Below, piece by piece: positions 51,279 to 62,274 of a DNA stretch of 64,000 nt (position 1 is the first letter of the stretch; each line of letters opens with the position of its first letter). This stretch comes from Limosilactobacillus difficilis. GTDB lineage: Bacteria; Bacillota; Bacilli; Lactobacillales; Lactobacillaceae. The notes under the pieces are model-generated. The model did not search any database. It saw nothing but the letters and a program-made list of their open reading frames with translations, and was not told the origin of the DNA. Location of the stretch: assembly GCF_947387495.1 (NCBI RefSeq), contig NZ_CANDNU010000006.1, positions 1 through 64,000 on the forward strand, in the 5' to 3' direction. A program made the translations under genes and the position numbers.

Positions 51279-52610
51279 GTGACTGAGCTTAATGCCCTAT
51301 GGCAAGCAATTCAGAATCACCTACGTGATATTTACGGAAAACCGACTTACAAAAACCTTATCACCCCGGCAAAAGTCGTTTCCCTCCACAACAATTTTTT
51401 GACCATCGAACTGCCTAACAAATACATCCAAAAATTTTGGCGAGAAGAAGTCGATCCTAAAGTAAAGAACGTTCTCTACCAACAAACGACAACCAATATT
51501 ACCCCGGAATACATTGTTACCAACGAATTAGCAAATGAAGAAGCAAGGCCAAGTACTCCGGTCAATAATCTGCCGACATATAAGGAAGAAACTCCTTTAA
51601 ATCCTGAGTACACTTTTAAAAACTTCATTCAAGGCCGCAGCAATGAAATGGCCTACGCCGCCGCTTACGCTATTTCCGATAATCCCGGCAAGGTCTACAA
51701 TCCCCTTCTAATTTACGGTGGTGTCGGTCTCGGAAAAACCCACCTGATGCAAGCAATCGCCAACAACATGCTCGAACATAATCCAGCAGCACGCATCAAA
51801 TACGTAACAAGCGAAAACTTCATTAACGACTACGTCAACTCCATTAAAAACAATAGCCAGGAACAATTCCGTCAAGAATACCGTAACCTCGACGCCCTCC
51901 TGGTCGACGACATTCAATTCTTTTCAAAAAAAGAAGGGACGCAGCTCGAGTTTTTCAATACCTTTAATTCATTGCACGATAATAGCAAGCAGATTGTCCT
52001 GACAGCTGATCGGTATCCAAAAGAAATTCCTGACATGACAGACCGGTTAGTCTCCCGCTTTGTCTGGGGACTATCAGTAGAAATTGCTTCGCCGAACCTC
52101 GAAACACGAATCGCCATCCTACGCAGCAAGGCCGAAGAAGAGAACATCCAGGCACCTAACGAAGTCCTAAATGCCATTGCCAGTCGCATTAACACTAACG
52201 TTCGGGAGCTTGAAGGTGCCTTGATGAAAGTGAAAATCCTCGCCCAGATGAAACACGAACCGATCACCCTCGCCCTCACCCGTGAAGCCCTGCAGGGCAT
52301 GGCCACGGAAAGTGAAGACGAAGGAGTCGACATCGATACCATCCAAAAGCGGGTCGCGGCTTATTACAAAATCAACCAATCTGACATAACCGGTCGAAAG
52401 CGCACTAAACAGATCGTCGTCCCGCGCCAAATCGCTATGTACCTATCACGCGAACTGACCAACGACTCTCTGCCACAAATCGGAAAAGCCTTCGGGGGCA
52501 AAGACCACACTACCGTCCTGCACGCAATCGATAAAATCGAGAAGCAGCTCAAGGACAACCAAACATTGCAAGACGATATCCAAGATCTTAAAATGGATCT
52601 ACAACGCTGA
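51279..52610 (+). CDS. dnaA: Chromosomal replication initiator DnaA
   Basis: A 443-residue initiator. Domain I covers about residues 1-80 and a short linker about 85-105. AAA+ domain III has Walker A GGVGLGKTHLMQA (about 147-159) and Walker B LLVDDIQFF (about 208-216). Domain IV is the DNA-binding helix-turn-helix with GGKDHTTVLHAIDKI (about 406-420). The GTG start follows AAGGGGGT. It is flanked on both sides by DnaA boxes. Confidence 0.98.
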   Translation: MTELNALWQAIQNHLRDIYGKPTYKNLITPAKVVSLHNNFLTIELPNKYIQKFWREEVDPKVKNVLYQQTTTNITPEYIVTNELANEEARPSTPVNNLPTYKEETPLNPEYTFKNFIQGRSNEMAYAAAYAISDNPGKVYNPLLIYGGVGLGKTHLMQAIANNMLEHNPAARIKYVTSENFINDYVNSIKNNSQEQFRQEYRNLDALLVDDIQFFSKKEGTQLEFFNTFNSLHDNSKQIVLTADRYPKEIPDMTDRLVSRFVWGLSVEIASPNLETRIAILRSKAEEENIQAPNEVLNAIASRINTNVRELEGALMKVKILAQMKHEPITLALTREALQGMATESEDEGVDIDTIQKRVAAYYKINQSDITGRKRTKQIVVPRQIAMYLSRELTNDSLPQIGKAFGGKDHTTVLHAIDKIEKQLKDNQTLQDDIQDLKMDLQR

Positions 52611-52783
52611 TTGTTGACAACTAACTATTTTTCCACCACTTATCCACAGGTTATCAACAAGCTAAATGCTTACTCAGCTGTGGCCTGGCCAAACTTATCC
52701 ACAAGATTTACAAGGCCTACTACACCTACTTTTTATATTAATTATTAATGTATTTACTAACAGGGAAACAAGGAGTGTCCTAA
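52611..52783. other. oriC, downstream subregion with DnaA-trios and unwinding element
   Basis: Between dnaA and dnaN are DnaA boxes at 52640-52648, 52651-52659 (TTATCAACA) and 52695-52703. A triplet array CTA-CTA-CAC-CTA-CTT follows (52717-52731), matching the DnaA-trio pattern of Bacillus subtilis. An AT-only run (about 52730-52750) follows directly as the unwinding element. Confidence 0.85.
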
Positions 52784-53926
52784 ATGAAATTTACAATTAA
52801 CCGTTCAGCATTCATTGAACAACTCAATAATGTTTTAAGGGCGATCTCTTCAAAAACAACCATTCCCATCTTAACTGGGTTAAAGATGGTCGTAAGCAAA
52901 GACGACATTACGTTAACTGGCAGTAATGCTGACATTACTCTTGAAAGTAAAATATCCATTCTTGATGATAAATATGCATTAAAGATTGACAAACCTGGTG
53001 CAATTGTTTTGCCAGCACGGTTCTTTAATGAAATCATCAAAAAACTTCCTGATGATACTGTAACCATTACAGTTACAAACAATTTTGAGGCCCAGATTAC
53101 CTCCGGTCCGGCCGAATTTAAGATCAATGGTCAGGATGCCAACAATTACCCGCCATTGCCAGAGGTGGAGGCTGAGCAAACGATTGAGTTAGCACCGGAT
53201 ATGCTGCGGGAAGTTATTAGTCAGACAGTTTTTGCCGTTTCTAACCAAGAAAATCGCCCAATTTTAACGGGAATTCATATTACCCTGTCAAATAAGCTTT
53301 TGACTCTGGTGGCAACTGACAGTCACCGTTTGGCACAACGGCAAGTGGAATTGGCTGACGATAACAGCCAGGCCTACGATGTGGTGTTACCGGGAAAATC
53401 ATTGACGGAATTATCCCGGATGATCAGCGATGAAAAGGATAACGTCAAACTGCAGATTGCCGATAACCTGGCGCTGTTTAGTTTTGGCAATACTCACTTC
53501 TATTCCCGATTGCTGGATGGTAACTATCCAGAAACCAGTCGCTTGATTCCAACGACTTCAGACACTCAGATCGAATTGCAAGCTGACCAATTCCTGGCTG
53601 CAATCGAGCGGGCTTCTTTGCTGTCACACGAAAGCCGCAATAATGTAGTCGAACTTTCCTTAAACCCGGCCGAAAACAAGGCACAGATCAGCGGTGATTC
53701 ACCTGACGTTGGTTTTGTGGAAGAAGCCGTGGCTAACAGTCAACTGAGCGGAAAAGAACTGGAAATTTCCTTTAACCCGGATTACATGAAGGATGCGCTG
53801 CGTTCCTTTGGTAAGGCAACGATTACGATGTCATTCACATCCCCGTTGCGGCCGTTCACCTTGGTCCCAAGCGGCGATGAGGACAACAACTTTGTCCAGC
53901 TGATCACCCCGGTGCGGACACGCTAA
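52784..53926 (+). CDS. dnaN: DNA polymerase III beta sliding clamp
   Basis: A 380-residue clamp that forms a ring dimer around DNA and tethers PolC/DnaE. It has three clamp repeats (about residues 1-125, 126-250, 251-380) and the conserved end TLVPSGDEDNNFVQLITPVRTR (in part). AAGGAG lies before the ATG, with the oriC unwinding element just upstream. A terminator after the stop separates it from yaaA. Confidence 0.97.
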   Translation: MKFTINRSAFIEQLNNVLRAISSKTTIPILTGLKMVVSKDDITLTGSNADITLESKISILDDKYALKIDKPGAIVLPARFFNEIIKKLPDDTVTITVTNNFEAQITSGPAEFKINGQDANNYPPLPEVEAEQTIELAPDMLREVISQTVFAVSNQENRPILTGIHITLSNKLLTLVATDSHRLAQRQVELADDNSQAYDVVLPGKSLTELSRMISDEKDNVKLQIADNLALFSFGNTHFYSRLLDGNYPETSRLIPTTSDTQIELQADQFLAAIERASLLSHESRNNVVELSLNPAENKAQISGDSPDVGFVEEAVANSQLSGKELEISFNPDYMKDALRSFGKATITMSFTSPLRPFTLVPSGDEDNNFVQLITPVRTR

Positions 53927-53952
53927 AAGGATTGAAATTTCAATTGATTATG

Positions 53953-53980
53953 GCAAGGCCTGGTGCCTTGCTTTTTTTAT
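53953..53980 (+). terminator. Terminator of dnaN
   Basis: GCAAGGC (53953-53959) pairs with GCCTTGC (53965-53971), followed by T7. Confidence 0.85.
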
Positions 53981-54096
53981 TTTCTCAAAACTGCTAAAAC
54001 GACATGAGAGCGCATTATATCTTTTTTGCTGGTCGAAGGTGATATTTGCCTTAAATGGCCTATTGCTTCCTGAGGGCCACGCAAGGGGCATTAGAT

Positions 54097-54125
54097 TTGT
54101 TTTTGCCTCTGAAAAACGGTATAAT
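54097..54125 (+). promoter_or_regulatory. Promoter of yaaA-recF-gyrB-gyrA
   Basis: TTGTTT (54097-54102) and TATAAT (54120-54125) are 17 nt apart, about 30 bp before yaaA. Confidence 0.65.
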
Positions 54126-54156
54126 TGAAATGTTAAACGGAGAAGTAGGTGATTAA

Positions 54157-54375
54157 ATGGCAGATACAAAAACGGTGACAATCAATGGTGACTTTATTAC
54201 CCTTGGCCAACTCCTCAAAGAAGCTGGCGTGATCCCGACTGGCGGGGCAGCCAAGTGGTTTTTAAAGGAACATCAGGTCTTAGTGAATGAACAACCAGAG
54301 GATCGACGTGGTAAAAAATTGCGGTCGGGCGACACAGTGACCATCCCCGAGCAGGGACAATGGACGGTTCAATAA
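54157..54375 (+). CDS. yaaA: S4-domain protein YaaA (RlbA)
   Basis: A 72-residue S4-like RNA-binding protein: ITLGQLLKEAGVIPTGGAAKWFL and VNEQPEDRRGKKLRSGD are the family sequence (quoted in part). It is always found between dnaN and recF in Firmicutes and probably binds rRNA or assists ribosome assembly. It starts a four-gene unit: recF begins 13 bp after its stop. Confidence 0.92.
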   Translation: MADTKTVTINGDFITLGQLLKEAGVIPTGGAAKWFLKEHQVLVNEQPEDRRGKKLRSGDTVTIPEQGQWTVQ

Positions 54376-54388
54376 ACGGGGTGGTGGC

Positions 54389-55513
54389 TTGTTTCTTGAA
54401 GAATTGCAGCTGCATAATTTTCGAAACTATGCCGATTTAAAGGTCCATTTTCATCCTGGCATTAATATCTTTATCGGCGCCAATGCCCAGGGCAAGACCA
54501 ATTTGATGGAAGCCATCTATGTGTTAGCGCTGACGAAGAGTCATCGGACGGCCAACGATCGTGAATTGATTCGCTGGCACCAAAAAAAAGCGACGATCAC
54601 CGGTCGGGTTAAGAAGCGTCTCGGGAGTCTTCCTCTCGAAGTGCAATTTAGTGGTCGCGGTAAACGGGTACAACTCAATCACCTTTTTCAATCCCGACTT
54701 TCGACCTATGTAGGATCGTTAAATGTCGTTTTATTTGCGCCAGAGGACTTGGCGATTGTTAAAGGAGCGCCAGTTGTCCGGCGCCAATTTATGGATACCG
54801 AGTTTAGCCAAATGAGCAGCCAGTATCTTTACCAATTGAGTCGTTACAATCAATATTTGAAACAGCGGAACCAGTATCTAAAGCAGCTCAAGTACCACCA
54901 GCAAAGTGACCAGGTCTTGCTGGGGGTTTTATCTGACGAGTTAGCTGCCGCGGGAGGGCAATTGATTGCCTTGCGTGCGACGCTGCTTCAGCAACTAGAG
55001 CACTGGGCGGCTGATCTTCACCACCATATTTCAACGGCGAAGGAAGACCTGACTTTTAAGTACGTCAGTCAGGTCGATGTGGGGGAAGATCAAACAGCCG
55101 CGGACTATGAACGTCAGTTACGGGAACGCTACGCGAAAAGCAAGGACCACGAGATTGAACTAGGGACGACTTTGAGCGGGCCCCATCGTGATGACGTTCA
55201 TTTTTTCGTTAATGGGGCCAATGTGCAGAGTTTTGGTTCTCAGGGCCAGCAGCGGACGACGGCACTCTCCGTCAAATTGGCCGAAATTGACCTTATGAAG
55301 TCGCAAACGGGAGAATATCCCCTGTTGCTGTTAGACGATGTGCTGTCAGAATTAGACGATGAGCGGCAAACACATTTATTGACGGCAATCCAGGATAAAG
55401 TCCAGACCTTTTTAACCACCACCAGTTTGAGTGGGGTTGCCAGGCAATTGATCAAGCAACCGACGATTTTTAATATTGCGGACGGACACGTGAAGAAGGA
55501 GGAAACACAGTGA
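54389..55513 (+). CDS. recF: DNA repair protein RecF
   Basis: A 374-residue SMC-like ATPase that helps load RecA at gaps. Walker A is [17 protein letters not shown] (about residues 28-44), the signature region is [12 protein letters not shown] (about 265-276), and Walker B is [13 protein letters not shown] (about 311-323). The start TTG at 54389 yields the family-typical [13 protein letters not shown] and has GGGGTGG upstream. Its stop overlaps the gyrB start by 4 bp (GTGA). Confidence 0.96.
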   Translation: MFLEELQLHNFRNYADLKVHFHPGINIFIGANAQGKTNLMEAIYVLALTKSHRTANDRELIRWHQKKATITGRVKKRLGSLPLEVQFSGRGKRVQLNHLFQSRLSTYVGSLNVVLFAPEDLAIVKGAPVVRRQFMDTEFSQMSSQYLYQLSRYNQYLKQRNQYLKQLKYHQQSDQVLLGVLSDELAAAGGQLIALRATLLQQLEHWAADLHHHISTAKEDLTFKYVSQVDVGEDQTAADYERQLRERYAKSKDHEIELGTTLSGPHRDDVHFFVNGANVQSFGSQGQQRTTALSVKLAEIDLMKSQTGEYPLLLLDDVLSELDDERQTHLLTAIQDKVQTFLTTTSLSGVARQLIKQPTIFNIADGHVKKEETQ

Positions 55514-57462
55514 GCGAAAGTGAAAAGGAACAGGAAAAAAAGGCAGAGCTGGGTAGTGAGTACGATGCGAGTCAAATCCAAGTTCTGAAGGGTTTGGAGG
55601 CTGTTCGGAAGCGCCCGGGGATGTATATCGGCAGTACGACGTCGCAGGGTCTTCATCACCTAGTTTGGGAAATCGTCGATAACGGGATTGATGAAGCACT
55701 TGCTGGTTTTTGTGATGAAATCAACGTGGTAGTCGAACCCGACAACAGCATCACCGTTGTTGACAATGGCCGGGGGATCCCGGTCGATACCCAGAAGGAA
55801 ACCGGTAAGCCTGCGCTGGAAACGGTCTTCACAGTGTTGCACGCCGGCGGAAAGTTCGGTGGTGGCAGTTATAAAGTATCTGGTGGTCTGCACGGTGTGG
55901 GGGCGTCGGTTGTTAACGCTCTTTCAGAAGAACTGGACGTTTACGTGACCCGGCAAGGCAAAGAATACTATATGGATTTTGAACGGGGCCACGTTAAGAC
56001 TCCGATGAAAGTCGTCAAGACAGGAATCCCCGAGATCCAACACGGGACGCGGGTTCACTTCAAGCCGGATCCGGAATTATTCCGGGAAACAACGACTTAT
56101 AACATCAAGACTTTGACCGACCGAATTCGTGAACTGGCTTTCCTGAATAAGGGGCTCAAGATTACGATCGAGGACAAGCGCCCTGAAAAGGCTACGAAAC
56201 AAGAATTCCACTTCGAAGGCGGAATTCGCCACTATGTTGAATTTCTGAACAAGAACCATGAGGTGCTCTTTAACCCACCGATCTACGTTGAAGGCAAGTA
56301 CAAGGGCATTACGGTTGAAGTGTCACTGCAATACACCAATGACTACCACAGTGAGCTGCTGACCTTTACTAATAACATCAACACCTACGAAGGCGGGACC
56401 CACGAAACTGGCTTTAAGACGGCTCTGACCCGGGTGATCAACGACTATGGCCACCAGGCTAAGATCCTTCACGATAATGAGTCGCTGTCTGGGGAGGACG
56501 TCCGGGAAGGGATGACGGCTGTCGTCTCGATTAAGCACCCCGATCCCCAATTTGAAGGGCAAACGAAGACCAAACTCAGTAACTCTGATGCTCGGACGGC
56601 GACGGACCACATCTTTGCCGAAACCTTTAACCGTTTCCTGATGGAAAATCCGGACACCGCCCATAAGATCGTTGACAAGGGTTTGCTAGCTTCTAAGGCC
56701 CGTGACGCCGCTAAGCGGGCACGGGAAGTAACGCGGAAGAAGAGCGGCCTGGAAATTAGCAGTCTGCCGGGTAAGTTGGCGGACAATACCAGCAACGACC
56801 CGAATATCTCTGAATTGTTTATCGTCGAAGGGGATTCCGCCGGCGGTTCTGCAAAACAAGGCCGTTCCCGGCTGACTCAGGCGATTTTGCCGATTCGGGG
56901 CAAGATTTTGAACGTGGAAAAGGCCAGCCTTAACCGGGTTTTAGCTAATGATGAAATCCGGTCGCTATTTACGGCCCTCGGCACCGGCTTTGGGGAAGAT
57001 TTTGATATCAGCAAGGCTAATTACCACAAGCTGATTATTATGACTGATGCCGATGTTGACGGGGCCCACATTCGAATTCTCCTTTTGACGCTGTTCTACC
57101 GCTTTATGCGGCCGATGATCGAACACGGCTACGTCTACATCGCTCAGCCGCCGCTGTACCAGGTTCGCCAGGGTAAGTTCGTCAAGTACGTTCAATCCGA
57201 CGAAGAATTGGAAAAAACGGTTAATGCGCTGCAGCCAACGCCTAAACCCGTAATCCAACGTTACAAGGGGCTTGGTGAAATGGATTCGGACCAACTCTGG
57301 GAGACAACGATGAATCCGGAAAATCGGCGCTTATTGCGGGTTAAATTGGATGATGCGGCGGCAGCCGACAAGATCTTCCCGATGTTGATGGGAACCAAAG
57401 TCGCTCCGCGGCGGAAGTTTATCGAGGATAATGCGAAGTTCGTTGAAAATCTGGATCTGTAA
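55510..57462 (+). CDS. gyrB: DNA gyrase subunit B
   Basis: A 650-residue type IIA topoisomerase ATPase subunit. The GHKL ATPase domain has [13 protein letters not shown] (about residues 54-66) and [14 protein letters not shown]. The transducer follows, then the TOPRIM domain with [14 protein letters not shown] (about 438-451) and [10 protein letters not shown]. The C-terminal [16 protein letters not shown] contacts GyrA. It starts with GTG, coupled to recF, and gyrA follows after 22 bp. Confidence 0.98.
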   Translation: MSESEKEQEKKAELGSEYDASQIQVLKGLEAVRKRPGMYIGSTTSQGLHHLVWEIVDNGIDEALAGFCDEINVVVEPDNSITVVDNGRGIPVDTQKETGKPALETVFTVLHAGGKFGGGSYKVSGGLHGVGASVVNALSEELDVYVTRQGKEYYMDFERGHVKTPMKVVKTGIPEIQHGTRVHFKPDPELFRETTTYNIKTLTDRIRELAFLNKGLKITIEDKRPEKATKQEFHFEGGIRHYVEFLNKNHEVLFNPPIYVEGKYKGITVEVSLQYTNDYHSELLTFTNNINTYEGGTHETGFKTALTRVINDYGHQAKILHDNESLSGEDVREGMTAVVSIKHPDPQFEGQTKTKLSNSDARTATDHIFAETFNRFLMENPDTAHKIVDKGLLASKARDAAKRAREVTRKKSGLEISSLPGKLADNTSNDPNISELFIVEGDSAGGSAKQGRSRLTQAILPIRGKILNVEKASLNRVLANDEIRSLFTALGTGFGEDFDISKANYHKLIIMTDADVDGAHIRILLLTLFYRFMRPMIEHGYVYIAQPPLYQVRQGKFVKYVQSDEELEKTVNALQPTPKPVIQRYKGLGEMDSDQLWETTMNPENRRLLRVKLDDAAAADKIFPMLMGTKVAPRRKFIEDNAKFVENLDL

Positions 57463-57484
57463 GAGCTAAAGGAGGAACACGAAA

Positions 57485-60001
57485 GTGGCTGATGAAGACA
57501 CAAGCCGGATTACCGATACTAATCTGACGAGTCAAATGAAGAATTCGTTCCTGGACTATGCAATGAGTGTCATCGCTGCCCGGGCACTGCCGGATGTTCG
57601 TGACGGCTTGAAGCCGGTGCAACGGCGGATTCTTTACGGGATGAATGAATTAGGCGTTACTCCGGACAAGCCTTACAAGAAGTCCGCCCGGATCGTCGGG
57701 GATGTTATGGGTAAATTCCACCCCCACGGTGATTCGGCCATTTACGAAGCCTTAGTGCGGATGGCCCAGGACTTCTCCTATCGTTATATGCTGGTCGATG
57801 GACACGGGAACTTCGGGTCGGTCGATGGCGACAGCCCGGCAGCAATGCGTTATACCGAAGCTAAGATGAGCCGGATGTCCGTAGAAATGCTGCGGGACAT
57901 TAACAAGGATACGGTTGACTTCCAGGACAACTACGACGGGACCGAGCGGGAACCGACAGTGCTGCCGTCTCGCTTCCCTAACCTGTTGGTAAACGGGGCT
58001 TCTGGGATTGCCGTGGGGATGGCGACTAATATTCCGACCCATAACCTGGGCGAAGTGATCAGTGCCATTCACATGTTGATGAAGAATCCAGACGCGACAA
58101 CCGAAGAACTGATGAAGGTCTTGCCGGGACCGGACTTCCCAACCGGTGGGGTAGTCATGGGCAAGTCGGGCATCCGCAAGGCTTACGAAACTGGCCGGGG
58201 GACCATCGTCGTTCGAGCCAAGGTCGACATCGCCGAAAAGAAGAGCGGGCGTCAGCAGATCATTGTCCACGAAATTCCTTACATGGTGAACAAGGCTAAA
58301 TTGATCGAACGGATTGCGGAACTGGCCCGCAACAAGGAAATCGAGGGCATCACCGGGGTCAATGACGAAACTGACCGTGAAGGGATGCGGATCGTCATCG
58401 ATGTGCGGCGGGACGCCAGTGCCGAGGTCATCTTGAACAATCTCTACAAGATGACCCTGATGCAGACGACTTTCAATTTCAATATGCTAGCTATCGTGGA
58501 TGGCGCACCGAAGATCCTGAGCTTAAAAGAAATGCTCACTTACTACCTCCAGCATCAAGAGGACGTGGTGCGGCGCCGGACCGCATTTGACCTGAAGAAG
58601 GCCCAGCGGCGGCTCCATATCGTCGAAGGCTTGCGGATTGCTCTCGACCACATCGACGAAATCATCAGTATCATCCGTAATTCGCAGACGAGTGAAGTGG
58701 CCAAGGACCAATTGATGACCAAGTTTGGCCTCTCTGATCGACAATCACAGGCCATTCTGGATATGCGGCTGGTTCGTCTGACCGGTCTGGAACGCGAAAA
58801 GATCGAGGACGAATACAAGAAATTGACCGCGGCTATCGCTGACTATAAGGACATCTTGGCTCACCAGGAACGGATCAACCAGATCATTTATGACGAACTG
58901 ATGGAGATCCAGAAGAAGTTTGGCGACAAACGACGGACAGAATTGCAGGTCGGCGACATCACCAGTATCGAAGACGAAGACCTGATCGAAGAACAAGACA
59001 TTGTCATCACTCTGACTCACAAGGGCTACATCAAGCGTCTGCCGGTAGATGAATTTAAGTCCCAGAATCGTGGTGGCCATGGTGTCAAGGGAATGGGTGT
59101 TCATAAGGATGACTTTATTGAAGAATTGATCTCCAGTTCGACCCACGATCTGCTATTGTTCTTCACCACTTCCGGCAAGGTCTACTCGATGAAGGGCTAT
59201 GAGATTCCTGAATACGGCCGAGCTGCCCAGGGGATTCCAATCATCAACATGCTGGGCATTGACAGCAAAGAAAAGATCAGCAACGTGATTAACGTTGCTG
59301 GCGGCAGTGACGACGATGTTGATGACAAATACCTCTTCTTCACAACCGTCAAAGGGGTTGTCAAGAAGACACCCGTCAGCGAGTTTAAGAACATCCGCAG
59401 TAATGGCCTGAAGGCGGTCAACCTGCACGACGGGGATGAGTTGATGAACGTCAGCATTATCGATGCTGGCCAGAACATGATCATCGGAACTCACGAAGGC
59501 TATGCTGTCAGCTTCAACTCCGATGATGTCCGGTCGATGGGCCGGGCCGCCGCCGGGGTGCGGGGAGTTCGCTTACGCGATTCTGATTATGTCATCGGGG
59601 CGGCCCCGTTGAAGGCGGACAGCAAGGTCTTTACTATCAGTGAAAAGGGCTATGGTAAGCAGACCCCGGCCAGTGAATACCCAATTAAGGGTCGTGGCGG
59701 TAAAGGGATTAAGACAGCCAACGTTACTGCCAAGAATGGTGCCCTGGTTGGCTTAACCACGGTCGAAGGCGATGAAGACATCATGCTGGTTACTGATAAG
59801 GGGATTATTATCCGCTTCGGTATCGAAACCGTTTCACAGACGGGTCGTTCAACGATGGGGGTTCGTCTGATTAAGCTGGATGACAATTCCCAGGTTGCTA
59901 CGATGACCAAGGTTGCCAAGGAAGATAGCGATGATGATAACCAGTCTCAGCCATCCGCTGATACTGAACAGGCGGATGCCACTAAGGCAAATCCAGAATA
60001 A
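57485..60001 (+). CDS. gyrA: DNA gyrase subunit A
   Basis: An 838-residue DNA-cleaving subunit. The active-site Tyr lies in [11 protein letters not shown] (about residue 123). The quinolone region [17 protein letters not shown] (about 79-95) keeps the susceptible-type Ser and Glu. A GyrA-box near [10 protein letters not shown] (about 533-542) starts the six-blade C-terminal DNA-wrapping domain. The tail is acidic and Asp/Ser/Gln-rich (about 815-838), as in other lactobacilli. The GTG start follows AAAGGAGGA. A strong terminator ends the yaaA-gyrA unit. Confidence 0.98.
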   Translation: MADEDTSRITDTNLTSQMKNSFLDYAMSVIAARALPDVRDGLKPVQRRILYGMNELGVTPDKPYKKSARIVGDVMGKFHPHGDSAIYEALVRMAQDFSYRYMLVDGHGNFGSVDGDSPAAMRYTEAKMSRMSVEMLRDINKDTVDFQDNYDGTEREPTVLPSRFPNLLVNGASGIAVGMATNIPTHNLGEVISAIHMLMKNPDATTEELMKVLPGPDFPTGGVVMGKSGIRKAYETGRGTIVVRAKVDIAEKKSGRQQIIVHEIPYMVNKAKLIERIAELARNKEIEGITGVNDETDREGMRIVIDVRRDASAEVILNNLYKMTLMQTTFNFNMLAIVDGAPKILSLKEMLTYYLQHQEDVVRRRTAFDLKKAQRRLHIVEGLRIALDHIDEIISIIRNSQTSEVAKDQLMTKFGLSDRQSQAILDMRLVRLTGLEREKIEDEYKKLTAAIADYKDILAHQERINQIIYDELMEIQKKFGDKRRTELQVGDITSIEDEDLIEEQDIVITLTHKGYIKRLPVDEFKSQNRGGHGVKGMGVHKDDFIEELISSSTHDLLLFFTTSGKVYSMKGYEIPEYGRAAQGIPIINMLGIDSKEKISNVINVAGGSDDDVDDKYLFFTTVKGVVKKTPVSEFKNIRSNGLKAVNLHDGDELMNVSIIDAGQNMIIGTHEGYAVSFNSDDVRSMGRAAAGVRGVRLRDSDYVIGAAPLKADSKVFTISEKGYGKQTPASEYPIKGRGGKGIKTANVTAKNGALVGLTTVEGDEDIMLVTDKGIIIRFGIETVSQTGRSTMGVRLIKLDDNSQVATMTKVAKEDSDDDNQSQPSADTEQADATKANPE

Positions 60002-60015
60002 TAATTAGTGTTTTT

Positions 60016-60066
60016 TCCCGGGAAACGGCGTATCTATTTATTAGTACCGCATCCCGGGATTTTTTG
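60016..60066 (+). terminator. Terminator of gyrA
   Basis: TCCCGGGA (60016-60023) pairs with TCCCGGGA (60052-60059), with inner CGG/CCG pairing and a T6 tail. Confidence 0.85.
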
Positions 60067-60076
60067 GTGACGCTTA

Positions 60077-60105
60077 TTGTAAATTGGTTGATGCTATGTT
60101 ATTAT
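60077..60105 (+). promoter_or_regulatory. Promoter of rpsF-ssb-rpsR
   Basis: TTGTAA (60077-60082) and TATTAT (60100-60105) with a 17-nt spacer, leaving a leader of about 75 nt. Confidence 0.55.
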
Positions 60106-60129
60106 TTTTATCTGTGAGTATACGTAATA

Positions 60130-60169
60130 ACGTCTACTCTCCTTGCTCTTCCCTGTGGGAGAGCCAGAG
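60130..60169 (+). promoter_or_regulatory. Structured rpsF leader, candidate S6:S18 autoregulatory site
   Basis: GTCT (60130-60133) can pair with AGAC (60166-60169) around an inner hairpin CTCTTCCC-TGT-GGGAGAG. rpsF leaders in many bacteria bind the S6:S18 pair. I could not confirm the conserved CCG bulge here. Confidence 0.35.
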
Positions 60170-60189
60170 ACCATGAGGAGGTGTAAATA

Positions 60190-60486
60190 ATGGAAACACG
60201 CAAATACGAAATTACTTACATCATTCGTCCGGACATCGAAGAATCTGCTAAGTCTGACCTGGTAGACCGCTTTGACAAGGTTGTTACGGACAATGGTGCT
60301 ACGCTTGTTGAATCAAAGGATTGGTCAACTCGTCGTTTTGCTTACCCGATTGCTAAGTACACGGAAGGTACTTACCATGTGATGACGCTGACGACTGACA
60401 CTGACCAACCGCTGAACGAATTCGATCGTTTGGCTAAGTTCAGCGACGACATTCTGCGTCACATGATCGTTAAGCTGGATGCTTAA
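60190..60486 (+). CDS. rpsF: Ribosomal protein bS6
   Basis: A 98-residue small-subunit protein: [13 protein letters not shown] at the start, [21 protein letters not shown] in the middle (quoted in part) and [12 protein letters not shown] at the end, all family-typical. It forms a pair with S18, encoded two genes on in the same operon. GAGGAGGTG precedes the ATG. Confidence 0.97.
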   Translation: METRKYEITYIIRPDIEESAKSDLVDRFDKVVTDNGATLVESKDWSTRRFAYPIAKYTEGTYHVMTLTTDTDQPLNEFDRLAKFSDDILRHMIVKLDA

Positions 60487-60527
60487 GATCAGCTACGGGA
60501 ACACATTTTTGAGAGGAGTGGATGCCG

Positions 60528-61217
60528 ATGCTTAATCGTGCAGTTATTACTGGGCGTTTGACCAGAGATCCTGAGGTGCGGTACACCAACAACGGAACTC
60601 CAGTGGTTTCTTTCACTCTCGCCGTGGATCGTCAGTTCCGGAACCAACAAGGGGACCGGGACGCGGACTTTATTAACTGCGTCATTTGGCGTAAGTCCGC
60701 TGAAAATTTCGCTAATTTCACCCATAAGGGGTCATTAGTCGGCTTAGACGGGCGGATCCAGACGCGTAACTACGAAAACCAGCAGGGTCAGCGCGTTTAC
60801 GTAACCGAAATTGTTGTTGACAACTTCGCGCTTTTGGAACCACGGGCCCAAAATAATGGCAACCAGGCTGGTGGCTTTGGCAATGGCCAGGCTTACAGCG
60901 GCGGTAGCAACCGCAACAATTATAACGGTGGTAACAATCAACAACGTTATAATGGTGGCCAGCAGGGTGGCAGTAGTTACGGCAACAACGGTGGCTTTGC
61001 TGCTGGCGGTTTTGGTGGCGATCAGCTCAACAACAATGAACCAGTCCAAATTAATGACGATTCATTGCCGTTTGCCAATAACGCTCCCTCTCAACCGGCT
61101 CAGAATGATCCCCAAGCCAGCAATGGCACGGCAGATGACAATTCTGCCAAGAAGGATCAGGATAAGTCCGATTCCGATGATAATTTAACTAATTCAGAGG
61201 ATAATTTACCGTTTTAA
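60528..61217 (+). CDS. ssb: Single-stranded DNA-binding protein
   Basis: A 229-residue SSB. The OB fold (residues 1-110) begins [19 protein letters not shown] and contains [15 protein letters not shown] long Gly/Asn/Gln-rich linker follows (about 112-180), then an acidic stretch and the partner-binding tip NLPF. The linker makes it longer than the usual 160-180 residues. The start at 60528 is set by AGGAG 9 nt upstream; an ATG at 60522 is too near. It is the middle gene of rpsF-ssb-rpsR. Confidence 0.96.
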   Translation: MLNRAVITGRLTRDPEVRYTNNGTPVVSFTLAVDRQFRNQQGDRDADFINCVIWRKSAENFANFTHKGSLVGLDGRIQTRNYENQQGQRVYVTEIVVDNFALLEPRAQNNGNQAGGFGNGQAYSGGSNRNNYNGGNNQQRYNGGQQGGSSYGNNGGFAAGGFGGDQLNNNEPVQINDDSLPFANNAPSQPAQNDPQASNGTADDNSAKKDQDKSDSDDNLTNSEDNLPF

Positions 61218-61246
61218 ATTAATACAAGCGGACAGGAGGTAATTTC

Positions 61247-61483
61247 ATGGCTCAACAACGTCGTGGTGGCCGTCGTCGTCGTAAGATCGACTTCATCGCC
61301 GCAAACCACATTGATTACATTGACTACAAAGACACTGACTTATTACGTCGGTTCATTTCAGAACGTGGCAAGATTTTACCACGTCGGATTACTGGTACTA
61401 GTGCCAAGAACCAACGCAAGCTGACGATCGCTATCAAGCGGGCACGGATTATGGCTTTGCTGCCATTCGTTGCCGAAGACTAA
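61247..61483 (+). CDS. rpsR: Ribosomal protein bS18
   Basis: A 78-residue basic protein with family sequence [25 protein letters not shown] (in part) and [19 protein letters not shown]. It is of the zinc-free type: no Cys is present. GGAGGT lies before the ATG. A terminator closes the operon. Confidence 0.97.
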   Translation: MAQQRRGGRRRRKIDFIAANHIDYIDYKDTDLLRRFISERGKILPRRITGTSAKNQRKLTIAIKRARIMALLPFVAED

Positions 61484-61500
61484 TCGTCATTTTAAAGTGG

Positions 61501-61536
61501 AAAGAGAGTTGCGACCCAGTCGTGGCTCTCTTTTTA
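61501..61536 (+). terminator. Terminator of the rpsF operon
   Basis: AAAGAGAG (61501-61508) pairs with CTCTCTTT (61526-61533), with inner CGAC/GTCG pairing and a T run. Confidence 0.8.
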
Positions 61537-61557
61537 TGTGTATAAGGGAGCTTGAAA

Positions 61558-62223
61558 ATGGAAAAAGAAATTTACTTGGTGCGTCACGGGGAGACGCTTT
61601 TTAATTACTTTTACAAAATGCAGGGTTGGAGCGATACGCCCCTAACGAAAAAAGGTGTTGCCCAGGCCCAACGTGCTGGCCGCGAACTCGCCCAGGTTCC
61701 CTTTGACCTTGCCATTGCTTCCGATCTTGGCCGAGCAGTCCACACCTGCCGGGAGATCGTCAAGCTGAACCGTAACGCTGATCAGCTTCAGATTCAGGAA
61801 ATGCCAGAATTTCGTGAAGTTTATTTTGGCAGTTTTGAAGGGATGGACGGCGATTGGGTAGAGCGGCAGATTTTTGCCAGTCACATGGACTCGATGTCGG
61901 GCTCCGAAGCCCCCTTCTTCCAGAGTGGCTTTAAAAATATCCTGAAATTTACCAAGGAGGCCGACCCTTACCACGTCGCTGAGAACTACGACGATTTTTG
62001 GCGGCGTCTTGATCCCGTCTGGAGTAAATTGCGGAAATCTCCGGCCAAAAAAATTTTGGTGGTCAGTCATGGCTTGGCAATTCGGCTGATTGCAGATCGT
62101 TACGGAGATGGTCACTTTGACCTGGTCAAGGGCGCTAATGGAGCGATTACTCGCTTGATTTTGACAGATGATGATGTGCAAGTGAAAACTTACGCTGAAA
62201 TTCATTTGCCAGACTCAGAATGA
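61558..62223 (+). CDS. Histidine phosphatase family protein
   Basis: A 221-residue phosphoglycerate-mutase-like phosphatase. The catalytic His lies in YLVRHGETLFN (about residue 10), Arg in ASDLGRAVHT, Glu in FREVYFGSFEG and the second His in VVSHGLAIR (about 169). Substrate is unknown; the superfamily acts on sugar phosphates and nucleotides. The ATG at 61558 has AAGGGAG at 7 nt. It stands between rpsR and gdpP. Confidence 0.87.
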   Translation: MEKEIYLVRHGETLFNYFYKMQGWSDTPLTKKGVAQAQRAGRELAQVPFDLAIASDLGRAVHTCREIVKLNRNADQLQIQEMPEFREVYFGSFEGMDGDWVERQIFASHMDSMSGSEAPFFQSGFKNILKFTKEADPYHVAENYDDFWRRLDPVWSKLRKSPAKKILVVSHGLAIRLIADRYGDGHFDLVKGANGAITRLILTDDDVQVKTYAEIHLPDSE

Positions 62224-62274
62224 AGTCGCTGATGTGATATCATATGATGGTATAGACACGGGGGAGGTGAAACG

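Noticed and set aside
52716-52732. Short tandem triplets near dnaN as a microsatellite
   Set aside because: Position between DnaA boxes and the AT-rich element fits DnaA-trios better.
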